Notes under the pieces: model-generated
What the model saw: only the letters and a program-made list of their open reading frames with translations
What the model was told of the DNA's origin: nothing
Database searches by the model: none
In this document: piece by piece, positions 35,579 to 45,235 of the stretch
How the letters are laid out: each line of letters starts with the position of its first letter
Numbering within the stretch: position 1 is the stretch's first letter
Made by a program: the position numbers and the translations under genes
Origin: Nageia nagi
Taxonomy: Eukaryota > Pinophyta
Length of the DNA: 64,000 bases
Reading direction: 5' to 3'
Assembly: GCA_050084985.1 (NCBI GenBank)
Contig: JBITNC010000002.1
Location: 9,548,001-9,612,000, forward strand

Positions 35579-37400
35579 TGTTGAGCATGTGTGTTTGTCA
35601 TTGTTGTCAACACGTGGTTTTGGTAAAGATCGGGTTCTGGAGGTGATGAGGTCAGCAAGGAGAATTGAAAAGTTGGGGTTAGTAAATTAAGCGTTCCGGA
35701 ATGAAATGATAAAAGCTCAGTTGTGGAAAAAACCAAGTTCCGAAGAAAGTGAGTAGAGCATTCCGGAAGCATGAAGATGATGTCACGAGAAGAACGATGT
35801 TCACATTTTTGAATGAAATCAGGTTTCGAAGATGATGAGGTCAGCAAGGGGTGAATAAAAGTTCGGATATAAAAGTGCGAAGATAAAAGTCCAGAGATAA
35901 AAGTGCGAAGATAAAAGTCCGGAGATAAAAGTTCGGAGAGAAAAGTTCAAAGATAAAAGTTCGGAGATAAAAGTCCAGAAATAAAAGTGCGAAGATAAAA
36001 GTTCGGAGATAAAAGTGCGAAGATAAAAGTCCGGAGAGAAAAGTCCGGAGATAAAAGTTCAGAGATAAAAGTCCGGAGAGAAAAGTCCGGAGAGAAAAGT
36101 CCGGAGATAAAATTCCGAAGATAAAAGTCCGTAGATAAAAGTTCGCAAATAAAAGTTCGAAGATAAAAGATCGGAGATAAAAGTCCGGAGATAAAAGTCC
36201 GGAGATAAAAGTTCGGAGATAAAAGTGTGGAGATAAAAGTGTGGAGATAAAAGTCTAGAGATAAAAGTCCGGAGATAAAAGTTCGAGAGAGAAAAGTCTA
36301 AAGATAAAAGTTCGGACATCGCAGGAAGCATTTTACTCTACTTTCAGAGTCCTAAGAAGATAATGTTAGCAGTTGGTGTTGAAAAGTCTGGAAGGCCACG
36401 CAGATACCTTGGAACTCTCTTCCGGAGTCCAGAGATGATGACATCATGGTGTATATAATAAACATCCGATAAGCTAGTCAATTGCTCTAGGTTATAGAAA
36501 GAGACTTCAGAACTAAGGTAAGAGAAACCCAGAACTACCATTATGAAGAAGAAAAGAGTTCGAGATTATCAGAAATAATCAGATACTGTCAAATCTTCAA
36601 AATCAGTGAAGAAAGAGCTACACTTGTCTGAACAACTCTGTTTGAGCAATAGGAGCATTCGTCAGTTACAGTAGTTACAAATAAAGATTTCTTTTCAGTT
36701 TGTTTTTGATAACGTGTCATGATAGGAATAGATTCTCGAGGGTTTTCTTGATGTGTAACGACTGTAGGAACAGATGTGAAAAGTATGGATAGGAGATAGT
36801 GTGCAAAAAAGTGCGTGAAGGGAAGTATCAGGAGAAGAGTGGTAAGAGCGTGAAAGAGGAGAGAAGTGTGGAGAGAAGAGTGGTCATGGAGGTAATAGGG
36901 CGAAAGAGGGGAGTATCAGGAGAATGTGAAGTGAGCAAATGAATATGCAGATAGGAGTGTGATTGTTTAAGTGTGTTACTTTGGAGCTATGTGCAGAGAT
37001 AAAATAGTGAACATCAGAGCTAGACCATTGAGGGTCTTCTAGAACTGTATTCTTTCCTCCTTTTTGAATGTTGTCTCAAGTGGGTGCTTGAGAGCTAGAG
37101 TTGGTGCTCCAAGCAGTAGGTGCTGCTATTTGTAAAGTGGTAGTTGGTGCTACCCTTCACAGTTGGTGCTGTGAATCTGTAAGCTTTCTTTAATTGCTAG
37201 ATTTGGATTGGTGTCCAAGCAGTCATTTTCAGGGATGTAGCCAATCTGGTGAACCTCGTTACATTTGGTGTTGTGTGATGTACTGGTGTGCTTGCTCAAT
37301 TTTCTCTGGCTTCTAATCTATCTTTATTTAAGAAGGTTAAATTGATTATTTTTATATACACTGATTCACCCCCCCTCTCAGTGTCACTCGAAGTCCAACA
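35579..37400 (+). mobile_element. Solo LTR of the Copia-C family
   Basis: The block starts TGTTGAGCATG and ends AGTCCAACA, and GAACT occurs immediately on both sides (35,574-35,578 and 37,401-37,405), a perfect 5-bp target duplication. No primer site, polypurine tract or coding region is attached. The right part is homologous, inverted, to the Copia-C LTR at 58,249-60,259: shared elements include CCAAGCAGTC, GAACCTCGTTA, GTGTGCTTGCTC and the end ACTGATTCACCCCCC. The left part shares TTGTTGAGNATG and TTGTCAACA near the start. It probably formed by recombination between the two LTRs of one element. A 14-bp minisatellite fills part of the left half. Confidence 0.9.
35853..36317. repeat. 14-bp minisatellite (GAGATAAAAGTCCG)n
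   Basis: About 33 tandem units with consensus GAGATAAAAGTCCG. Variants include GTGCGA, GTTCGG, GTCTAG and GAGAGAAAAG. The Copia-C LTR has no such array, so it expanded in this lineage. Because the minus-strand consensus has no stop trinucleotide, it creates a long open frame with a 14-residue period (three units), which I regard as a by-product. Confidence 0.95.
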
Positions 37401-37405
37401 GAACT

Positions 37406-39540
37406 TGCATCCTTTACATTAGTGATGTTTAAGAACCCTTAATAGGTCCTACAAACTGATAGGTTTAAAGAATATATAATGTTGACTTTACCTTTTTCCT
37501 ACAATCCAAAGGGTTTAAAAGAATTTTTTAGTCTTTGAAGACTTTAAATTCCATCTTTTAAAAGGTTTGTAGGGAATTTGTGATCTTAGTTCCTTATTTT
37601 AAAGTATTTTATTTTAAGAACTTAATTTATTTCAAGTTTGGCTTGTTCTACTAATATATGAGGAGGAACTCGATCATCATCAAAATTCATGCTAACTCCT
37701 TGAGAATTCAACATAAGAATCAATCTAAAAAATATTGAAGTTGTAATTGTTATATAATGTTGGAAAGGTATTGAAGATAAATTTCCAATAATTAGTAATA
37801 CATTTTAATCCAATCTTTATAACTCTTAGCGATTTTCTTCTAAATTTAAGTTTGATAGGTTGTAATTTGATCAACATGATAGTACTTTAATGTGAATAGT
37901 TTTCGAAGAGTGGTGATTTCAAAAAGGATAACTAATAAAAATAGTATACAATAATATACACAATTGGAAAAAAGGTATTATAGTCTACTATGGAGAAAGG
38001 ATGAACTCGAAATAATATATTAATTTTTAGATAATTTTAAAAAATTAAAAGGTATTTTTCAAATCGTACGAACAAGACCAGGCACAAATAGTGCCAAAAG
38101 AATGATTTGGAAAAGTAATGATTATATTCAAAAGGTGTTATGTAATATATATAAGGAAAGGGGAAGAAGTATAATTTTAGGAATTAAATACACACAAAGA
38201 ATGGGTCAATTCAAATATGTTAAAAATTAAGGAAAGGTGAATGTATTCATAGAATGCTACTTAAGAAGATTGAGTGCATGCACTATAGAAAATAGTTGAT
38301 AGAGGTGCATTTTTCTATAAAAAGTATGAAAATTTTTATATGGTTGGAAAGGTATCTAAAAGGAACATCCAACATAAAAATAACCACACAAAATGGATGG
38401 CTAAAATTAAAGTTATAGATTTCAAGAGAAACCTAGTAAACAATAATGTATTTTGATACAACAATGATTATCTCACTAACTAATAAATAAAATGAAAAAT
38501 AAACATATTTTAATAGTCTAAAATACAACTAAATAGGTTAATATCACCTTTTCTCATGTATAGATATAGTATATAACATGAAGCAAGTGATTTCTAATCA
38601 TTAAATACCCAATAAAATATGAAATTCAAGCATAATAATTCAAAGGAAGATGCAGAGAAATTTTCTCTTGCTATTATATGGAAAAAATGAATCCAAAATC
38701 CAAAATTATATATAATGAGGTAAAATGTTCCATTATAATCCTTGAGTAGAGACTTTGTATGTAAGGAACTTTAAATATAATAACATATATCATGCATGCA
38801 TAATAACTCAATAAAACTCTATGGATGTCCATCCTTTAGAATAGAATAATATATGATCACAACAAGATTAGATTGAGAGCATTAAATGCTTCACTACAAG
38901 CCTTAATAGGAAATAATGGTTGGTACATAACTGAGTATATGAAGTAGGTAGGGTCAAGTTGGCATTGAAGTTGGAGGAGTGTGAAGTCGAACATGCCAAT
39001 GATTTATATGGTACCACAAAAATTAAATCATGGGTGTTACAATATTTCATGTAAGTACATGACATGAATATCTTATCTTCTTTCATTTCTAGATCTATTT
39101 TATGGATAATGTTAGTGAGAAAATTTGGTGATACAAATTCTAATGACTTAACAACTAGATGACTTAGAGACTTTGACAATTGATGAACAAACCACATCGA
39201 TTTAGTGAGAAAACTATACCAATTTGGTGAATGAAAGAAATTATGTTAACTAATCAAGATTAAGGGATTCATTATGAAGTTATAATAGGCTACATGGGGG
39301 GTCACAGTTAGGAAATAGAAAATAACATGTTAGTCCTAACATGGGGTAATTTTAATATAAAATTGAATTATCAATATATCAAGTATTTTATAGGGGGAGC
39401 AGGGTAGGGGTGTTTAAAATTCATCCAATACATTTTATTGATATTAAAAAAAAAGGGAATTTAGTTTATGAGGGGTGGGGGGTAGGGGTTATATTAAATT
39501 TTTTATTCTAAATCTATTATAACTTTAATTTCTCCAATTA
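37406..39540. other. AT-rich intergenic stretch
   Basis: No gene recognised. The minus-strand frame at 38,868-39,197 has no domain I know. G-rich runs at about 39,395-39,415 and 39,470-39,490 (GGGGTGGGGGGTAGGGG) are the only compositional feature. Confidence 0.45.
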
Positions 39541-39546
39541 TTTCAA

Positions 39547-40000
39547 CTATCTTAATAACCATTTTTTTTTTATGTAAATTTTTCTTTGCAGGTTAACGTT
39601 AAAAAAAAGGAAATGTAAGAAATCTTTGGTAAGGTTTAGAACATGATAGACCTGAATCCTATATGGATGCCAATATTGATCAATCCAATTCTCAAGAATA
39701 ACATTTGAAGTGATGTGACCCAAAAAATACCTGATAAGTGTATGAGACTCTAAACATGCACATGCATGATGAAATTCATTCATAGTAATGAGAAAATGAA
39801 GAGATGCATTACCTCAGCATGAACTTTGGGAATGAACTTCTTAGGATGTTTTGATATGGGTGCCATTTCTCTCTCCAATAGCTTCAACCACAAGTGAAGT
39901 TGAAGATGAGGTTGAGGCATCTTAAATGGACACAAATCCACCTTAGATGGATTAAATACACAAATTAATAAAAATAGAGACAACTTGAATCTCACACACT
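39547..40000 (-). pseudogene. DUF4283-like fragment (retroelement-associated)
   Basis: The minus strand reads LIRYFLGHITSNVILENWI, then YWHPYRIQVYHVLNLTKDFL and LFFNVNLQRKI, ending KKKWLLR before a stop at 39,547. This matches the plan of DUF4283 (hydrophobic start, W-x-P-x-G-x-V stretch, FLF strand, final W-L), a domain common in plant LINE ORF1-type zinc-knuckle proteins. The segment just upstream (PKKFIPKVHAEVMH) overlaps in another frame. It is a short fragment, with no zinc knuckle or reverse transcriptase beside it. Confidence 0.45.
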
Positions 40001-40079
40001 TTTTGAGAGAGAGTAAGCGATGTGATACAAAACAAGGAAAACATAATGCATAGGACTTGCTAGTATACATAATTTTATA

Positions 40080-40580
40080 ACATCATAAAAAAAACAAAAT
40101 CAAATGATTAATTTTTCAATATTAAAATTTAAAAAAATTGTAATTTAAATTAGTCTCACATATCTTGTATTAAAAAGGTACATTAATAACTTTTTAATCA
40201 TTCATAATTTATTTATCAATTATTTGTTATTTTATTATATTTTTATAATTATATTTCAATGAACTATTTTTATTTTTTTAATTATTGATAATATATTTAT
40301 CTAATTATTTACTTTGATATTTTAAAAGAATTTTTTTTTGGAAGATTAATTCAACATATATCATAACAAAATCAATACATGATAAATACAATCATTATAT
40401 CAATATAATGTAAAAAAATTTCAATAAAAATATAACACATATTCCTGTGATTTATTTTCAATTGAAAAATCATTCTTAAGATATCATAATCTAAACTTCA
40501 ATGCCAAAATTCACAATCACAAAAAATGAATCTAATTAAACGTCCTTGTATGTCATTTTCTTCAATACCTAATACACCTT
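40080..40580. other. AT-rich stretch, nothing recognised
   Basis: Very AT-rich sequence without open frames or obvious repeats. It ends where a small GC-richer segment begins. Confidence 0.5.
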
Positions 40581-40705
40581 GTTTTTTCCTGCTCGTGTCT
40601 AGATCGACCGTCCGACGTAGTTTGTACCTTATTCCACTAAAAATCTTACAAAGTAAGAAATCGACGATTTAAAATTGTTGGACAGAACGAGTCTGTGGTG
40701 TCGAA

Positions 40706-40816
40706 ATGGAGGCCACACAGCTTGCAGAAGGCACTTATTTGAAGGTCAGCGGAGGAGTAGGCTGCCGACAGCCACCACACCACGGAACTCTCACAAAACC
40801 ATCAGCATCCATGTGA
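40706..40816 (+). CDS. Possible small ORF or gene fragment in a GC-richer patch
   Basis: A 36-codon frame starts MEATQLAEGTYLKVSGG and ends at a TGA. It lies in a patch (about 40,580-40,830) that keeps CpG dinucleotides and a higher GC content than its surroundings, like the receptor-kinase pseudogene 1.3 kb downstream. An overlapping frame of 62 codons begins at 40,675. I recognise neither product. It could be the first exon of a lost gene or a chance frame. Confidence 0.25.
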   Translation: MEATQLAEGTYLKVSGGVGCRQPPHHGTLTKPSASM

Positions 40817-40999
40817 AGCACCTTCTTATTGCAAGCATTTCATTCTATAAAATTTATCAGTGATTAATTTTATAGAGATATAGAATTGGTGAGATTGGAT
40901 GTAGAAATTTAAAATATATATATAGAGAGAGTTAGACAGATATGTATGAGATTAAATGAGTTATTGTTGATTTGGAGATGTGTTACAAGTATTTTTTTA

Positions 41000-41700
41000 A
41001 GTAATTCATCATTTCTTCTTTGTTAAATACAATTGAATTGTGAATATGTGATTAATTTTATGGATGTTAAAGTTGCAAGAGTAGATTTTGAAATAAGATA
41101 AAAATGCTATCAGAGAAATAGAAGTTATGGACAAAGTTAAATGTAAATCATGGATTACTTTGAAGTGACAAACATTTCTATTTACATAAGTTTACATTAT
41201 TTCCTCTTCTTCTAAATTTAATTATGAAGATGTGATTAATTTTCAGCTATGAAGATGTAACTAATTTTGTGGATATAGAAGTTGTAAAAGTAGATTTTGA
41301 AATAAGATAAAAAAAAAGAATGCTATAAGAAAGAGAAGCAATGGATAAGGCCAAATGAAAATCATGGATTACTTCGAAGTGATAAATATTTCTGTTTATA
41401 TAAGCTTACATTGTTTCATCTTCTTCTAAATTTTGCTATGAAGATGTGACTAATTTTTAGCTATAGAGATGTAAATAATTTTGTAGTAAAAATAAATTTT
41501 GAAATAAGATAACAAAAAATGCTATGAAAGAGTTAGAAGTTATAGATAAGATCAATTGTAGATCATGAATTACTTTGAAGTGAAAAACATTTCTTTATAT
41601 GTAAACTTACATTACTTCTTCTTCTAAAATAATTAAATTATGAAAATGTAATAATTTTGTAGACCTAAAGTTGATAAAAATAAATGTTAAAATATAATAA
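41000..41700. repeat. Tandem repeat of about 200 bp upstream of the kinase pseudogene
   Basis: At least three copies are visible. Anchors are GTAGATTTTGAAATAAGAT at 41,081 and 41,290, with its variant near 41,492, and ATCATGGATTACTT at about 41,148, 41,362 and 41,564. Each unit ends in a TTACATTATTTCNTCTTCTTCT-like stretch. Spacing is about 200-210 bases. A fourth, partial copy begins near 41,640. No coding frame is present. Confidence 0.75.
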
Positions 41701-41929
41701 AAGATTTTATTGAATGATAAAAAATGTAAATAAAACTAAATAACTTACTAAACGGAATATAATCCTCTATTTTCATAGCATATAGTTATAAATAATGTGT
41801 TTGAAGTCACAACTTTTGAATTCAATTTTTTAAAATCATATAATTTAAAATTTTATTTTAATATTTAAATACTGAAATATACTTATATGTAACTAATTTC
41901 GTAAATACCTCTCATTGGAAAGACATATG

Positions 41930-42086
41930 TATCCTATTCGATACCATCGCTTTACGAATCCGCCAAGCCATGCCCTAATTTTTCACGACTTACTTTCTTA
42001 CTTGACTCGGTTTATCCCGCTCACCTTGTGACCTGATCCTTCTCTACAACCATAAGCGCCGTGTTGAATTAAGTAACATTTTCGCA
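41930..42086 (+). promoter_or_regulatory. Presumed 5' flank / leader of the kinase pseudogene
   Basis: GC content rises here and the sequence stops resembling the repeat array. It includes CCGCCAAGCCATGCCC and a pyrimidine-rich stretch before the start codon at 42,087. No convincing TATA box is visible, so a leader is a more cautious reading than a promoter. Confidence 0.3.
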
Positions 42087-43815
42087 ATGGAAGAAAGCAA
42101 CACAACTTGGCCGGCAACTTGCTCTTTGCGTTTCCTTCTGGCATTTACAGTGCTTTTCCTGCTCAAAATTTCCGTGTTGGCGCAGGATGGAAAGGTTCTT
42201 TCATTGGGGGAGTCTCTCACGGGAAACCAGACTATAATTTCAAAGAATGGCACGTTCGCATTGGGATTTTTCAGCACTGGCGGAACTAGCAACTGGTATA
42301 TGGGCATCTGGTATGCCCAAGTTCCGGATAAGACTGTTGTTTGGGTTGCTAATAGGGAACTCCTTTCAAAACCACGCCTGGAGTTCTGAAGCTGTCAAGA
42401 GAGGGTCAGCTTGGTTTGTTTGATGGGGATGGAGTATCTATTTGGTGGGTGAATGGGACCAACAAGGCATCCGAGGCTGTGTTGTTAGATTCCCGCAATT
42501 TTATCATGCTGAGCTCCGAGGATAAATCTGAAAGTATCTGGGAAAGCTTCGGGAGCCTACAGATACGTTGTTGCCCGGGATGAAACTTGGCGGGGACCGA
42601 AAGTTGATATCTTGGAAGACTTCCGTGGATCCGGCTCCCGGAATTTTCTCTCTTGCTTTTGAAAGGGACGCATCTGGTACCTTGCAAACCGTTCTCCGGT
42701 CGAATGATTCCGTTCTGTATTGGGAGAGCGGTGCCTGGAACGGTAAAGGCTTCGACAAACTTCCAGAAATGTCAGCAACAAGAAGGTACAACTTCAGCAC
42801 GGTGGACACAGGCTCCGTCACCTATATTTCTTATAAAATTAGCGCCAGCGTGAGGCTTCTTGCGCGTTTCGTCGTGGACAAGGACGGACGAATGCTGGTG
42901 TATGCTCTGATTGACGGCAAGACATGGACTATGGTTTTCTCTACTGCCGGAGATCAATGCCAGGTCTACGGTCGCTGTGGTTCTTTTGGAATCTGTGATT
43001 CTAATACCACCCAAATCTGCAGCTGTATGCGAGAATTCGAGCCCAGAGAGCAAGACTGGTCGTCAAGTGGCTGCGTTCGACGGAACCCTTTTGAGTGTGA
43101 TGCCAAAAATGTTACGAACAACAAATTCATTGACACGGATGCTTGGCTGACCGACAATAACAACCAGGCCTATTCACAACCTTCACAGACAGAGAAAGAG
43201 TGCAAAAACACTTGCCTCCACAACTGCTCCTGCATTGCGTTCAAGTATATGGGAAATCTTTGCCAAATCTGGAAAGGGTCTTTACTGAACATGCGCAACG
43301 GTCGGCCGAAGAACGACTCAGCCTTGTTCGTTTGCGTGGCCGCATCTGAGTTTGCAAGCTCTTTCCTCCGAAGGCAGAAGAAACAACATCGCCCCAGTGG
43401 TTGGCGGACTTGTTGCTTGCGTCACTGTTTTGGCTATTTTAGCATGTTTATTCTGGTGGAAGTTATGGTTGAGATGGAACCAACGGTGGGTTGAAGGGTT
43501 AGGTGCTTGTTTTGCGGCTCTCGGGTTCACCGTGGGTTCGGTCTGTACACGTCCAGAAGCCAACGAAGATTACGCTACAGCATCAATTCGAATGTTCACT
43601 TAGAAGGAGTTAAAAATTTCAACAAGAAACTTCACACATAAGCTGGGAAGCGGCGGATTTGGTTCCGTGTTCAAGGGAACTCTACCGGACGGTACAATTG
43701 TTGCCGTTAAAAAATTGCAACGCACAGGACACCAAGAAAAGCAGTTCCGTGCAGAAACCAACACAGTGGGAAATATACATCATGTGAGTCTGATCAGGTT
43801 TCGTGGATTCTGTCC
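42087..43815 (+). pseudogene. G-type lectin S-receptor-like kinase, truncated pseudogene
   Basis: This is the only host-type gene here. Intact relatives are plasma-membrane receptor kinases of about 800 residues. From ATG 42,087 the product shows a signal peptide (FLLAFTVLFLL), a B-lectin domain (SKNGTFALGFFSTGG, TVVWVANRE), an S-locus glycoprotein region with TLLPGMKLGG, an EGF-like part (DQCQVYGRCGSFGICD), a PAN/apple domain (CKNTCLHNCSCIAF), a transmembrane stretch (VGGLVACVTVLAILACLFWW) and the start of a kinase with the loop GSGGFGSVFKG and lysine motif VAVKK. Homology ends after the IRFRGFC strand near 43,812, so the catalytic and activation loops are absent. Frameshifts lie near 42,361, 42,553 and 43,350, and a TAG (43,601) stands where a Tyr codon is expected. 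No intron is evident. The break coincides with a PMD ORF on the other strand. Confidence 0.9.
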
Positions 43816-45235
43816 TCTCATATTTACTCCTAAGTACTATAATATCCTTATCCCACTTGTCTATCTTGGCCATCGGCTCAGAATGAAGGCCCATTTTTCA
43901 TTTGGTGGGGGCATGTCAACCATCTCCTGCAGTCTCTTCAAAGACTGATCCATAGATTCTATTTCCACTTCTCTTACCACAATTGTGGTCTAAAGAGTGG
44001 ATAGTTGTGATCGTAGACTTGAAACCATAGCCTTGAAAGGCTTTGGTCTCTCAATCTCTTCCTCTAGGGAAACAATTTGGGTAGTTGTCTCTCATGTGAC
44101 CACATAGAAGTTATAAGTTAGTTATCCATAATAACCAAAAGTCAAAAAAATCATACAACTGTAATTATGTAATAGAGTTTTACTTTCTAAAAGAAGTGGA
44201 ACAACCTCAACCAAAGCCTCTAATCTTGGTATTGGGATGGATGGCTGCTTTTGTACTAAAATGTCATGCATGGGGATGTCAATATTTTGTTCATCCTCAT
44301 TGAAAGACTTCTTTGAGGGAGGGACAACCATCTCCTCATCTTCATAATCCTCATCCATGCCTAATGGGGTTGGTCTAACTATATCCCACCATGTCGTGTC
44401 TCCTCTCACTATGTTCGGGGCCATAGAAGTGGGATCTATTGGGTCCATGGTACATGGCTCCTCCCATGTGGTAACCCACACAGGAATAATCTATGCCCCT
44501 AGTGGAGCATCCCTCTTGGTCCTATAGTGAATGTAATAGACAAGGGCAAGTGAAATACCTTATTGGATACCAAATTATCTCAACAATCATTGTGAAAAGT
44601 ATGGCTCTACAAGGTTCCTTCGGCTATGAAGGAAGCATGGATTTATCACTCATGCTAGTTGGTAGGCATCCTCTTCCCAAATATAGTCACCATAGGATAC
44701 CCACAATAGGTCCTCTGATTGCAGTCTATCAATCTCTTGCTACCTAGCCTCTAGTGTGTATGTATACCTATAGCCATGAAGTCTAGAGACCCAACAAGTC
44801 AAAGCTACATCTATAGTATCCTCCTTAGATCTCTAGAGTCCCACGAGTCTTATCACATCTATCTTCTCATACATCCACACTTGTAGCAAACTAGCATGAG
44901 TAATAGTAATATTGAATTTGTCAAAAAAAATAAAATTATACAGGTCCTTCTATAGCTGAGCTAAAAAAATAGGAGACCAAGCATAACATGTGCCCTTGGT
45001 ATAAATATCCTAANNNNNNNNNNNNNNNNNNNNNNNNNNNNNNNNNNNNNNNNNNNNNNNNNNNNNNNNNNNNNNNNNNNNNNNNNNNNNNNNNNNNNNN
45101 NNNNNNNNNNNNNTCTTTTTTACTTATCCAATTATACTTTACTCTATGGGGTATGATTTTTCTTAAAATTACCTTAGAGAAATCAACAATGTATTTTCTA
45201 ATATGCTTGATGTGATAAAACATCCTAATTCATTT
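43815..45235 (-). pseudogene. Plant mobile domain (aminotransferase-like) ORF, broken
   Basis: Minus-strand reading from about 45,235 to 43,815 shows LGYLYQGHMLCLVSYF, LLQVWMYEKIDVIRLVG near 44,870, then QEIDRLQSEDLLWVSYGDYI, VEPYFSQ-LLR-FGIQ-GIS (dashes are stops) and WVTTWEE. These match the plant mobile domain in order (LLLLQxWxYE, YRxxLDRLxxDDVxWxPY, RVLRQFGxQQxIP, final W). The domain occurs in Mutator-like and some retroelement proteins. From 44,880 to 44,122 one frame holds with about seven stops and no frameshift, several where Gln or Arg is expected. An acidic stretch (44,380-44,300) and a coiled-coil-like C-terminus (SLEEEIERPK, DQSLKRLQEMVD) follow. A 100-base assembly gap interrupts the N-terminal part. 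Confidence 0.5.
45014..45113. other. Assembly gap (100 N)
   Basis: Exactly 100 unknown bases, a standard length for a gap of unknown size. Reading frames across it are not real evidence of continuity, and sequence of the PMD ORF may be missing. Confidence 1.

Noticed and set aside
36059-36331. A 90-residue minus-strand frame with a regular 14-residue repeat
   Set aside because: It lies wholly in the 14-bp minisatellite. The minus-strand consensus has no stop trinucleotide in any frame, so openness and periodicity follow from the repeat itself.
38868-39197. A 109-residue minus-strand frame
   Set aside because: No motif or domain is recognisable, it has no homologous copy in the window, and the composition is that expected of AT-rich non-coding DNA.
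42406-43163. Several minus-strand frames of 65-105 residues across the kinase pseudogene
   Set aside because: They are shadows of GC-richer coding sequence on the plus strand, where lectin, EGF-like and PAN motifs are clear.
44988-45215. Open frames running through the N block on both strands
   Set aside because: They are open only because unknown bases cannot encode stops. Only the flanking PMD motifs on the minus strand were used.
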